The notes below the pieces were generated by a model. It had not been told where the DNA came from, made no database searches, and saw nothing but the letters and a program-made list of their open reading frames with translations. From Prosthecobacter debontii (GTDB taxonomy: Bacteria; Verrucomicrobiota; Verrucomicrobiia; Verrucomicrobiales; Akkermansiaceae): a stretch of DNA of 64,000 bases. This document shows positions 27,401 through 35,296 of this stretch, piece after piece (positions within the stretch are counted from its first letter, which is position 1; each line of letters begins with the position of its first letter). Position numbers and translations under genes: made by a program. The stretch spans positions 1-64,000 of the forward strand of contig CAMAXN010000002.1 of the NCBI GenBank assembly GCA_945862245.1. Direction: 5' to 3'.

Positions 27401-28889
27401 CCCGAAACGCTGGGGACTTCCCTTCGCCGCCCTCCTCGGAGCCTTCCGCGCCCAGCACGAACTGCGCCTCGCCGCCATCGGCGGAAAGGACTCCATGTCT
27501 GGCTCCTTCAACGATCTCGACGTCCCCCCCACCCTCGTTTCCTTCGCCCTCGCCCCCGGCTTGGCATCCCTCGCCCTTTCCCCCGAGTTCAAGCAACCCG
27601 GATCTAGGGTATCCATCGTAGAAACCCCGATCCTCGCCAATGGTCTCCCCGATTTCGACGCCCTCAAACAAACCGCCGAAGCCCTCCACAACATCAACAA
27701 GGCCGGAAAAATCATCTCCCTCCACCACATTGGTAAAGCCGGTCTAGCCGCAGCCTTGGCCAAATGCTGTTTCGGAAACGCCATCGGTTTTTGTTCTTCA
27801 TCTGAATTCCGAACTCGGGCCTATGACCTATCCAACCCAGCCTATTTCACGTTCCTCATCGAACACACCGAGGAACTCTCTCTCAACGAGATAAACATCG
27901 GCCAAACCACCGAAGCCGAAACTCTCATCCTCAACGGCGAAAGCCACTCCCTAGCCGACCTCCAATCCGCGTGGCAATCCACCCTGGAACCCGTCTATCC
28001 GACCAAACCGGATACCAAGGAGGGGCTGCCTCCGGCTGCCCAACAACCCAAGTCTTCCCCTTTTCACTCGGCACCCGGCACTCGGCACTCACCCGTCAAA
28101 GTCCTCATCCCCACCTTCCCCGGCACCAACTCCGAATACGACTCCGCCCGCGCCTTCCAACGCGTCGGCGCGCAAACCCATATTGAGGTCTTCCGCAACC
28201 TATCCGCCCAACACATCGCCGAATCCATTACGACCCTCGCCCAAAAAATCGCTGAGTCCCAGATCCTTTTCATCCCTGGCGGCTTCTCGGCCGGCGACGA
28301 ACCGGACGGCTCCGCCAAATTCATCGCCACCATCCTACGTAACCCCCGTGTCAGCGACGCCATCTCTGACCTGTTAGAAAACCGCAACGGCCTCATCCTC
28401 GGCATCTGCAACGGCTTCCAAGCCCTCATCAAAACCGGCCTCGCCACCCACGGAAAGGTCATCGAAACAACTGCCGATTCCGCAACCCTCGTCCACAACG
28501 ACATTTCCCGCCACATCTCCCAATACGTCCAGACCCGGATTGTATCGAACTCTTCCCCCTGGCTCGCGAACATGGCCGTCGGTGAAATCTACACCGTCCC
28601 CGTCTCCCACGGCGAGGGCAAGTTTTTCGCCACGCCTGAAACTCTCGCCGCCCTCGCCACCCACGGCCAGATCGCCACCCAATACTGCGATCCCTCCGGC
28701 AACCCGACCATGGAGCACCCCTTCAACCCCAACGGCTCCCTCGCCGCCATCGAAGGCATCACCTCCCCCTGCGGCCGCGTCTTCGGGAAAATGGCCCACT
28801 CCGAGCGTTTCTCCAAAAACGTCGCGAAAAATATCCCCGGCCACAAAGCCCAACCGATCTTTTCCGCAGGAGTAAATTACTTCTCCTAA
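24444..28889 (+). CDS. purL: phosphoribosylformylglycinamidine synthase PurL with inserted kinase-like domain
   Basis: Makes FGAM from FGAR, glutamine and ATP in purine synthesis. This is the single-chain form, related to the Clostridium/Bacteroides type. It starts at a TTG (24444) after AAGG. Order: N-terminal PurS-like/linker region; [14 protein letters not shown] near 212-225; a 247-residue insert (about 301-547, described separately); [30 protein letters not shown] (about 549-577); the two AIR-synthase-like halves; and a glutaminase domain (about 1219-1481) with nucleophile Cys1322 (LGICNGFQ) and His1389 (SHGEGKFF). Without the insert it would be about 1230 residues, the usual length. All core motifs and the frame are intact, so the enzyme is probably active. 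Confidence 0.95.
   Translation: [1481 protein letters not shown]
25344..26084 (+). other. in-frame kinase-like domain inserted within purL
   Basis: PurL residues about 301-547. In related PurL the VVPV stretch is followed directly by [18 protein letters not shown]; here 247 residues intervene. The insert has a Gly-rich start ([14 protein letters not shown]), [38 protein letters not shown] (Lys400 as beta3-like lysine), a helical middle ([24 protein letters not shown]), [31 protein letters not shown] (Asp520 to Asn525, matching the kinase D-x-K-P-x-N) and VVPIDLQI (Asp537). I judge it closest to the Kinase-PolyVal-type domain of phage/plasmid polyvalent proteins, from memory of that pattern. 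It might modify a target or be a passive insert. Confidence 0.75.
26998..27043 (+). repeat. two tandem perfect hairpins within purL coding sequence
   Basis: CTGCCGCGtctCGCGGCAG (26998-27016) and GAAGCTGCGtccCGCAGCTTC (written without the loop: stem GAAGCTGCG, 27023-27043) are perfect stem-loops with three-base loops, six bases apart. They encode about residues 852-867 ([16 protein letters not shown]). This fits insertion of a REP-like repeat into a surface loop. Length of the inserted piece cannot be fixed without alignment. Confidence 0.6.
28015..28046 (+). repeat. 32-base repeat in the purL interdomain linker
   Basis: Matches 13665-13696 beyond smc at about 28 of 32 positions (GGCTGCCTCCGGCTGCC core, 28024-28040). 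It is followed at 28064-28090 by a short tandem of CACTCGG/CACCCGG/CACTCGG/CACTCA. Together they encode the linker [26 protein letters not shown] between the synthase and glutaminase parts. Confidence 0.5.
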
Positions 28890-28904
28890 TTTGCGCAGTA
28901 TTTC

Positions 28905-28962
28905 GCTCGTTTAGTGCCAATTTTGTATCTGTGTCCATCCGTGGTTCCATTTCTGTTTCTAG
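28905..28962 (-). repeat. copy of the dispersed 'accgcagat..acgcagat' repeat
   Basis: On the minus strand it reads AACCACGGATGGACACAGAT, very like the arms at 30876-31010 and the half copies at 50526-50590. It forms the apparent 5' end of the frameshifted regulator relic downstream. Confidence 0.5.
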
Positions 28963-29316
28963 GATTATCCTCCCATACCCAGATCGAGCAAAAACTCGGC
29001 GAACGTCTGAAGAACCGCAGGCTAGACCTGAGCATTAGCCAGGAACAAGCCGCAGAGCGGAGCGGACTCTCCCGCCGCACCGATCACCGCGATCGAGAAC
29101 GGAGAAGGCTGCACGCTCACCAGCCTCATCGCCCTGCTGCGCGGCCTCAATTCCCTCCACGCACTGGAACATTTCCTCCCCGATCCCGTCATCAGCCCCA
29201 TAGCCATGATCACCTCCCCGCGCGGCAAATTCCGGAAATACGTCTCCGTAGCGGAGTTTTTCCGCCCGGCTGCAAAGAAAATCCGCTCCTACCTGCGCCT
29301 CGGACTTTCCACATGA
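28962..29316 (+). pseudogene. XRE-family (HipB-like) regulator relic
   Basis: Two frames join into one helix-turn-helix protein: HTQIEQKLGERLKNRRLDLSISQEQAAERSGLSRRT, then ITAIENGEGCTLTSLIALLRGLNSLHALEHFLPDPVISPIAMI, ending with SYLRLGLST at 29316. One extra base (G at about 29082) separates them; the repaired sequence reads SRRTITAIENG as in the family. The DPVISPIAMI tail fits HipB-type antitoxins that sit beside hipA kinases, but no hipA follows. The 5' end runs into the dispersed repeat, so the original start is lost; the start given is approximate. Confidence 0.65.
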
Positions 29317-29400
29317 ATCAAGAATTTATAGATTCTGGCACAATTAGTGCTTCATAAATGATAAATGTTTGACTAGCTTCGCGGCGCACTCACCGCGCCC

Positions 29401-30801
29401 ATGGCAGAAGCCTCGCTCCATCAGTCCCTCTCCCAGTCCCAGACGCTCGCGCCGCAGATGCGCAAGAGCCTGGAGATCCTGCAGGCGAATACGATGGAGC
29501 TTTGCCAGCTCCTGCGGCAGGCGCTGGAGACGAATCCGACCTTGGAGGACATCACCGAGATCACCTCGCTCGATGAGGATTCGCCCGATCCTGATGAGGT
29601 GGACTCGCTGGGATACATGAACGAGACCGACGACGATTGGCGCGACCGCTCCATCCTCGAAGGCCGCAACAATCAATGGACGCAGGAAGACGAAGAGCGC
29701 CGCCAACGACTTTACGACAATATCGTCGCGCCGGAAACCCTCCAGCAGCACCTCAATCACCAGCTCGATCTGTCGCTGGTCGAGCCCGGCATCCGCGAGG
29801 CCGCACGCGCGATCCTCGGATACCTCGACGACCGCGGTTTCCTCAGGATTCCCCTCACGGAAATCGCCGCCACCGATTCGCTGCAGCCCAACAAGCTGAA
29901 AGCCGCGCACGCTCTCATCAAAACCTTCGACCCGCCGGGAGTAGGAGCATCCGGCATACCCGAGGCTTTGCTGATCCAGCTCGCACGCTCATCGGGCACC
30001 GAAACCCTCGAATACAAGATTGTCCGCGACCACCTCGAGGATCTAGCCAGGAAACGCCATCCGCAGATCGCCCGCGCCCTCAGCACCACTGTCGAACGCA
30101 TCGCGGAGGCGGCGGACAACATCGGGCGCCTTTCCCCTAACCCCGCTAGCGATTTCGACCCCACCGGCAATCCCTACATCCTCCCTGATGTGGTCATCGA
30201 GCGCAATGAAGACGGTAAATGGAGCGCACGCCTAACAGGCGAACACCTGCCCGCCCTTCGTATAAACGATTTCTACAAGGACATGATCGGCAAAAGTGGC
30301 GTCGATCCGAAAGCCCGCGCCTTCCTCCGCGACCAGATCCGCGACGGCCGTAGCCTCATCCGATCCATTTCCCTCCGGCAGGAGACGATCCTCGCCATCG
30401 CCCACAAAATCATCGAGCAGCAGACCACCTTCCTTGAAAAAGGCGCACGCCATCTGCGTCCGCTGACGATGAACGACATCGCCGACGAACTATATCTTCA
30501 TGCCACCACCATTTCTCGCGCGGTAGCGGGAAAATATATCCTCACCCCCCTAGGTCTCATGGAAATGAGGGCTTTTTTCGCCACCGGATATCAGACAGAA
30601 GACGGCGCAGAAGTCTCCAATGCCGGCGTCCGCGAGGCGATCCAACAGCTCGTCACCCAAGAAAACCCTGCAAAACCCCTGTCCGACGAAGGGATCACGA
30701 GGGCGCTGCAAAAACAGGGCATCAAGGTCGCTCGCCGCACCATCGCGAAATATCGTGAGCAACTCAACATCCTCCCTTCCCACTTGCGGAAATCATTCTG
30801 A
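29401..30801 (+). CDS. rpoN: RNA polymerase sigma-54 factor RpoN
   Basis: A 466-residue sigma-54. The N-terminal Gln-rich activator-interacting region (SLSQSQTLAPQMRKSLEILQANTMELCQLLRQALETNP) is followed by an acidic stretch (50-90), the core-binding domain, the helix-turn-helix (LTMNDIADELYLHATTISRAVAGKYI) and the RpoN box ARRTIAKYREQL (about 443-455). It directs transcription from -24/-12 promoters with AAA+ activators, none of which is in this window. The start is ATG 29401; there is an interspersed repeat shortly after its stop. Confidence 0.95.
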   Translation: MAEASLHQSLSQSQTLAPQMRKSLEILQANTMELCQLLRQALETNPTLEDITEITSLDEDSPDPDEVDSLGYMNETDDDWRDRSILEGRNNQWTQEDEERRQRLYDNIVAPETLQQHLNHQLDLSLVEPGIREAARAILGYLDDRGFLRIPLTEIAATDSLQPNKLKAAHALIKTFDPPGVGASGIPEALLIQLARSSGTETLEYKIVRDHLEDLARKRHPQIARALSTTVERIAEAADNIGRLSPNPASDFDPTGNPYILPDVVIERNEDGKWSARLTGEHLPALRINDFYKDMIGKSGVDPKARAFLRDQIRDGRSLIRSISLRQETILAIAHKIIEQQTTFLEKGARHLRPLTMNDIADELYLHATTISRAVAGKYILTPLGLMEMRAFFATGYQTEDGAEVSNAGVREAIQQLVTQENPAKPLSDEGITRALQKQGIKVARRTIAKYREQLNILPSHLRKSF

Positions 30802-30875
30802 AACATCCCGCCTTTCCCCGCATATCCCGGGACGGCTAAATATCTACATTATGACCGGAGAACCCTTTATTTATA

Positions 30876-31010
30876 GAGGAACGAACCGCAGATTCACGCA
30901 GATGGTAAATCACATCCGTTCTTCCCTGAAGATATCCAGCAGTAAGTTTCATGGGTAGCGTACCTCCTCACATTCACTTTCATCTGCGTCCATCTACGGT
31001 TCATTTCCTC
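30876..31010. repeat. long inverted repeat (dispersed family)
   Basis: The left arm (30876-30904, GAGGAACGAACCGCAG..) and right arm (30981-31010, read on the other strand GAGGAAATGAACCGTAG..) are near-perfect inverted copies, separated by about 76 bases. They can form a large hairpin and belong to the same family as 28905-28962 and 50526-50590. It lies between rpoN and parA, so it may also act as a terminator-like or regulatory structure. Confidence 0.6.
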
Positions 31011-31084
31011 TTAAATTACCTATCTTACACCGCCAGAAAAGTTTTGCGTTTGAAAACCCAGATTTCCAGCCATCTTTGCGACTC

Positions 31085-31879
31085 GTGAAAGTCATCGCCA
31101 TCGCAAACCAGAAAGGAGGGGTCGGGAAAACGACCACCGCCATGAATCTCTCACACGCCCTCGCACTGCGCGGTCAGCGGGTGCTGCTCATGGATCTCGA
31201 CTCCCAGGCAAACTGTACCAGCGGCCTTGGCATTGATGCACCGCCTCTCTCCTCAATCTATCCCGTGCTGCTCGGCGAAAAGGATATTCGCGAGCAATTC
31301 ATCACAAGTGGCCGCGAAAATCTCACCTTCGTGCCTTCCGAAATGGATCTCGCAGGCATCGAGATCGAGCTCGCCCGCTCCGACGACCACCTAACCCGCC
31401 TGCGCGGCATCCTCCAGGGACTCAAACCGAACGACCTTTTCGAATACTGCATTCTCGACACCCCGCCCTCGCTCGGCGTGCTGATGACCGCCGCGCTCGC
31501 CGCCGCAGATGAGATACTCATACCGCTGCAGTGCGAATGGTACGGCCTTGAAGGCTTGGCGAAAATTGTCAACGTGCTCGATGTAATCCGGGGGTCCGGC
31601 GCGAATCCAGGCCTCAAACTCGAAGGCATCGTGATGACGATGTATGACGGTCGAACCTTACTTTCACGACAGGTCGTCGAGGAAGTCTCGAACTATTTTC
31701 CTGAGGAAATCTATCACAACGTCATACCTCGTACGATCCGGATCGGCGAAGCACCATCACACGGAAAAACCATCTTCGAACACGACCCCACCGGCCTCGG
31801 AGCCTCGGCATATAGTAAAGTTGCCGATGAATTTCTCATGCGTCACGCCCGCGTCGGCGCGCTGCTCACCAAGAAATGA
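31085..31879 (+). CDS. ParA/Soj-family ATPase
   Basis: A 264-residue Walker-type ATPase of the chromosome or plasmid partition family. The deviant Walker A KGGVGKTTT is at 10-18, Walker A' VLLMDLDSQANCTSG follows, and Walker B ILDTPPSLGVL is present. I prefer the GTG at 31085 because the typical N-terminus MKVIAIANQKGGVGKT starts there; a TTG at 31076 is also open. No parB follows; the next gene is pntA. Soj-type proteins move origins and affect DnaA; whether this is the chromosomal one is not shown, since parS-like sites are not seen here. Confidence 0.9.
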   Translation: MKVIAIANQKGGVGKTTTAMNLSHALALRGQRVLLMDLDSQANCTSGLGIDAPPLSSIYPVLLGEKDIREQFITSGRENLTFVPSEMDLAGIEIELARSDDHLTRLRGILQGLKPNDLFEYCILDTPPSLGVLMTAALAAADEILIPLQCEWYGLEGLAKIVNVLDVIRGSGANPGLKLEGIVMTMYDGRTLLSRQVVEEVSNYFPEEIYHNVIPRTIRIGEAPSHGKTIFEHDPTGLGASAYSKVADEFLMRHARVGALLTKK

Positions 31880-32350
31880 ATTCCCACTTTCCCGCCCTTC
31901 AGAGCAGGCAGAACCTCCGGCAGGATTCGGAACTGGAGCGTAGTAAATATTGAATACTTTTAGGGTTAGGCTACCCCCCCGAGTAAAGCGAGTCTAATAC
32001 TACCGATCTGCATCTAGGATCAGGTAACGTCGATTCTACACCCGCAAAGTGCAGCTGTAGCTCAGAAGTACTTTGTTTATCCTTATCATAAGAGGCTATG
32101 GTATCATTATGATGCAGCATCGCTCCGCCGCAGCTTACACTCTTTCGAGTGTTCGATTTATTCTACTATATGCCGGCTATAAAAACGGAGATAATGCGAG
32201 AATTTCGCTTGCTACAGCGGTCATTCTACTATATGATAAAAGCGCTAGCGCTAAACTCATCTAGCGCCCTGCTACTTGAAAACCTTAAGCCTCTTTGAGA
32301 TTAAAAAAGTTGCCCTTTTGTATTTCAAAATACCGCTTTTTTAACCAAGA
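31880..32350. other. unusual AT-rich intergenic region before pntA
   Basis: About 470 bases with no convincing gene. The 13-base sequence ATTCTACTATATG occurs twice (32160-32172 and 32223-32235), 63 bases apart. A 12-base palindrome AGCGCTAGCGCT lies near 32241-32252. A run of seven C's is near 31974. It probably holds the pnt promoter and possibly regulatory or small-RNA sequence. Confidence 0.35.
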
Positions 32351-33478
32351 ATGAAGATTTTTGCGCCTAAAGAAACCGATCCCGCCGAAACACGAGCATC
32401 GCTTGATCCCGCCGCGGTAAAAAAACTCGTTAGCCTGGGTGCCGAAGTGATCATTGAATCCTGCATCGGCGAACATTGCGACCATCCGGACCTAGCCTAC
32501 ACCGCCGCCGGTGCCACAATTACGACAGACCGCTCCGGAGCCCTTGGCAGTGCCGACCTCATCACTCGCGTGCGTAAACCCTCGCTCGACGAGATCAGCC
32601 TACTTAAGGCCGGAGCAATTCATATCAGCTTCCTCGATCCCTTCAATCAAATGGATCTCATCACGAGGTTCGCCGGGCAAAAAGTTAGCGCGATCAGTCT
32701 CGAGATGATCCCACGGACGACGCTAGCCCAGAAAATGGACGCAATCAGCTCGCAAGCAAACCTATCCGGCTACGTAGCGGTCATTGTCGCTGCGAACAGC
32801 ATGAACACGATTTTTCCCATGATGATGACCCCAGCCGGTACGATCTCGCCTACTAAGGTATTTGTCCTAGGCATCGGGGTGGCCGGACTCCAGGCCATCG
32901 CAACGGCGAAGCGCCTAGGTGCGCGCGTCACCGCGTTCGACGTGCGACCCGAAGCGCTCGAGCAGGCTGAGTCACTCGGGGCGAAAGCACTACGCGTTGA
33001 TCTCGGCGAAACGGGCGCGACCGATCAGGGCTATGCCAAAGAACTTACCCCCGAACAGCTCGAAAAACAGATTAAAGCCCAGGCCAAAGTCTGCGCCCAA
33101 AGCGATATCGTCATTACCACGGCTAAAGTCTTCGGGCGCAAGCCGCCCATTCTCATAAAAAAAGACGTCGTCGATAGCATGCAGTATGGCAGCGTCATCG
33201 TTGACCTAGCAGCCGAGAACGGCGGCAATGTCGAGGGCATCATCTCCGGCAAGGAGACCGTCACCGCGAACGGGGTCAAGCTGATCGGCCTCGCCAACTT
33301 TGAGGGGCGCGTCTCCAAGCACGCAACGCAGGTCCTCGCAGCAAACTTCTCCAACATGATCGAGCATTTCTGGGACAAAGAAGCTGCGGTCTTCAAGATC
33401 AATCCAGCCGACGAAATCCTGAAAGGCTGTCTCATCACCCACGACGGTGCCATCGTTCACGAACGTTTCAAAAGCTAA
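32351..33478 (+). CDS. pntAA: NAD(P) transhydrogenase alpha subunit, part 1 (NAD-binding)
   Basis: A 375-residue dI component of proton-translocating transhydrogenase, which transfers hydride between NADH and NADP+ while moving protons. It has the Rossmann motif VLGIGVAGLQAIATAKRLGARVTAFDVRP and the N-terminal alanine-dehydrogenase-like region (KIFAPKETDPAETRASLDPAAVKKL). The mobile-loop region follows (about 220-240). The membrane part (dII) is split off and encoded downstream, as in many bacteria. ATG 32351 follows an AT-rich leader. First gene of the pnt operon. Confidence 0.95.
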   Translation: MKIFAPKETDPAETRASLDPAAVKKLVSLGAEVIIESCIGEHCDHPDLAYTAAGATITTDRSGALGSADLITRVRKPSLDEISLLKAGAIHISFLDPFNQMDLITRFAGQKVSAISLEMIPRTTLAQKMDAISSQANLSGYVAVIVAANSMNTIFPMMMTPAGTISPTKVFVLGIGVAGLQAIATAKRLGARVTAFDVRPEALEQAESLGAKALRVDLGETGATDQGYAKELTPEQLEKQIKAQAKVCAQSDIVITTAKVFGRKPPILIKKDVVDSMQYGSVIVDLAAENGGNVEGIISGKETVTANGVKLIGLANFEGRVSKHATQVLAANFSNMIEHFWDKEAAVFKINPADEILKGCLITHDGAIVHERFKS

Positions 33479-33498
33479 CAGCTCACCAATTCCTCTAC

Positions 33499-33780
33499 AT
33501 GGAACTTATACTCTTCATCTTTGTCTTTGTAATGGCCACCTTCCTTGGCTTCGAACTCATTCAGAAAGTCCCGAGCCAGCTCCACACGCCGTTGATGTCC
33601 GGTTCAAACGCGATCTCGGGTATCACCATGGTCGGGGCCATCGTCGCGATCCGCTCGACCGGCGGTGAACTCGGTATGTGGCTCGGCTTCGTCGCACTCA
33701 TTCTCGCGACCATTAACGTGGTCGGCGGTTACATCGTAACCGATCGCATGCTCGCGATGTTCAAAAAGAAAGGAAAGTGA
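33499..33780 (+). CDS. pntAB: NAD(P) transhydrogenase alpha subunit, part 2 (membrane)
   Basis: A 93-residue membrane protein with three transmembrane helices, corresponding to the membrane end of PntA in the split form. Contains ELIQKVPSQLHTPLMSGSNAISGITMVGAIVAI, typical of the channel-lining helices of this subunit. Located 20 bases after part 1 and 35 bases before pntB, so one transcript. Confidence 0.93.
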   Translation: MELILFIFVFVMATFLGFELIQKVPSQLHTPLMSGSNAISGITMVGAIVAIRSTGGELGMWLGFVALILATINVVGGYIVTDRMLAMFKKKGK

Positions 33781-33815
33781 TAAGTCCTTCTTAATTTTCT
33801 ACGCCGCTATTTTAT

Positions 33816-35183
33816 ATGGAATTCCTCATCAACCTTTCCTACATCGTCGCCTCGGTGCTGTTCATACTCGGCATCAAGATGCTCGGCTCGGCCGACACCG
33901 CACGAAAAGGCAACCTCATTTCCGCCATCGGAATGCTCCTCGCAGTCGTCGTGACTCTGCTCGAGAGCGAGCTCGACTACCCATGGATCGTAGCTGGTCT
34001 CCTCATAGGCGGAGCTGCCGGGACCGTCTGGGCAAAACGCGTCCAGATGACTGGTATGCCCGAACTCGTCGCTCTTCTCAACGGCTTCGGCGGATTCGCC
34101 TCACTCCTCGTTGGGTGGGCGGAGTATGCACGTGATAAGGACTTTGCCGCATCGGCTTATCCAACCTTTACAGCTTTTGCCGTGATCTTTGCCATTCTTG
34201 TGGGCGGTGTCACCTTCACCGGTAGTCTCGTAGCCTATCTTAAGCTCTCAGGAAAAATGAGTGGCTCCGCCATGACTTTTACCGGTCAAAAAGCGATCAA
34301 TGCGGTCATCCTTGTTGTCCTTATCATGGTGAGTGCAGTATTCATCGTCACCCAATCGGACTGGGCGCTCTACATGATTATTGCGCTAGCTCTGGCCCTC
34401 GGAATCCTCGGGGTCATCCCTATCGGCGGCGGCGACATGCCCGTCGTGATTTCTTTCCTAAATAGCTTTTCGGGCATTGCTGCTTCGGCGGCGGGATTTG
34501 TTATCTTCAACAACGTGCTTATCGTGGCAGGTTGTCTCGTCGGAGCTTCAGGCATTATCCTTACCGTCATTATGTGCAAGGCGATGAACCGCACACTAGT
34601 CAACGTGCTGTTCGGGAGCTTCGGCGGGAGCGGCAAATCCGCCGCGGTCGTGGGGGAAATGAAAGCAATCTCGACTCAGGATGCCTTTTTCATCCTCGAA
34701 GCGGCCCAATCCGTTGTTTTTATTCCCGGTTATGGCATGGCCGTGGCTCAAGCCCAGCACGCGGTAAAGGAACTCGGTTCTCTCCTAGAAAACAACGGAG
34801 CCGAAGTCCGCTACGCGATTCACCCCGTCGCAGGTCGCATGCCCGGACACATGAACGTGCTACTCGCCGAGTCCGATGTACCATACGAGCAACTCTGCGA
34901 AATGGACGACATCAATGCCATCATTGAAAACGTCGATGTCGCTATCATCATCGGTGCAAATGACGTCGTCAATCCAGCCGCCGCCGAAGACGAAGGTAGC
35001 CCCATCTACGGAATGCCCATCATCAACGCTTATAAAGCCCGCACCGTGTTCGCGCTGAAGCGCGGCAAAGGTGCTGGGTTCTCCGGGCTCGAGAACAGCC
35101 TCTTCTTCCGCGACAACACCCGTATGATCTACGGCGACGCCAAGGAAACAATAACCGGGCTAGTCGCGCAGTTTAAGGGGTAA
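33816..35183 (+). CDS. pntB: NAD(P) transhydrogenase beta subunit PntB
   Basis: A 455-residue subunit: nine or so N-terminal helices (dII) with the conserved GGVTFTGSLVAYLKLSGKM and GFGGFASLLVGWAEYA segments, then the NADP-binding dIII domain from about 285. The dIII domain carries VVFIPGYGMAVAQAQHAVKEL, IHPVAGRMPGHMNVLLAE and IIGANDVVNPAA. It completes the three-part enzyme that maintains the NADPH/NADH ratio using the proton gradient. The operon ends here; the next gene is on the other strand. Confidence 0.95.
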   Translation: MEFLINLSYIVASVLFILGIKMLGSADTARKGNLISAIGMLLAVVVTLLESELDYPWIVAGLLIGGAAGTVWAKRVQMTGMPELVALLNGFGGFASLLVGWAEYARDKDFAASAYPTFTAFAVIFAILVGGVTFTGSLVAYLKLSGKMSGSAMTFTGQKAINAVILVVLIMVSAVFIVTQSDWALYMIIALALALGILGVIPIGGGDMPVVISFLNSFSGIAASAAGFVIFNNVLIVAGCLVGASGIILTVIMCKAMNRTLVNVLFGSFGGSGKSAAVVGEMKAISTQDAFFILEAAQSVVFIPGYGMAVAQAQHAVKELGSLLENNGAEVRYAIHPVAGRMPGHMNVLLAESDVPYEQLCEMDDINAIIENVDVAIIIGANDVVNPAAAEDEGSPIYGMPIINAYKARTVFALKRGKGAGFSGLENSLFFRDNTRMIYGDAKETITGLVAQFKG

Positions 35184-35296
35184 GCAAGCGCTCTTCCCTC
35201 GTTATAGAATAAATCTTCAATTTCAATAATTGTAGAGGAAACGCGTCACGCGGCAGAGGATATCGCCGATGTATCTTTTGCTCAGGGTTTAAAGTT

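Noticed and set aside
32057..32065. GTAGCTCAG, a sequence like the D-arm of a tRNA
   Set aside because: No anticodon stem, T-arm or acceptor stem can be folded around it.
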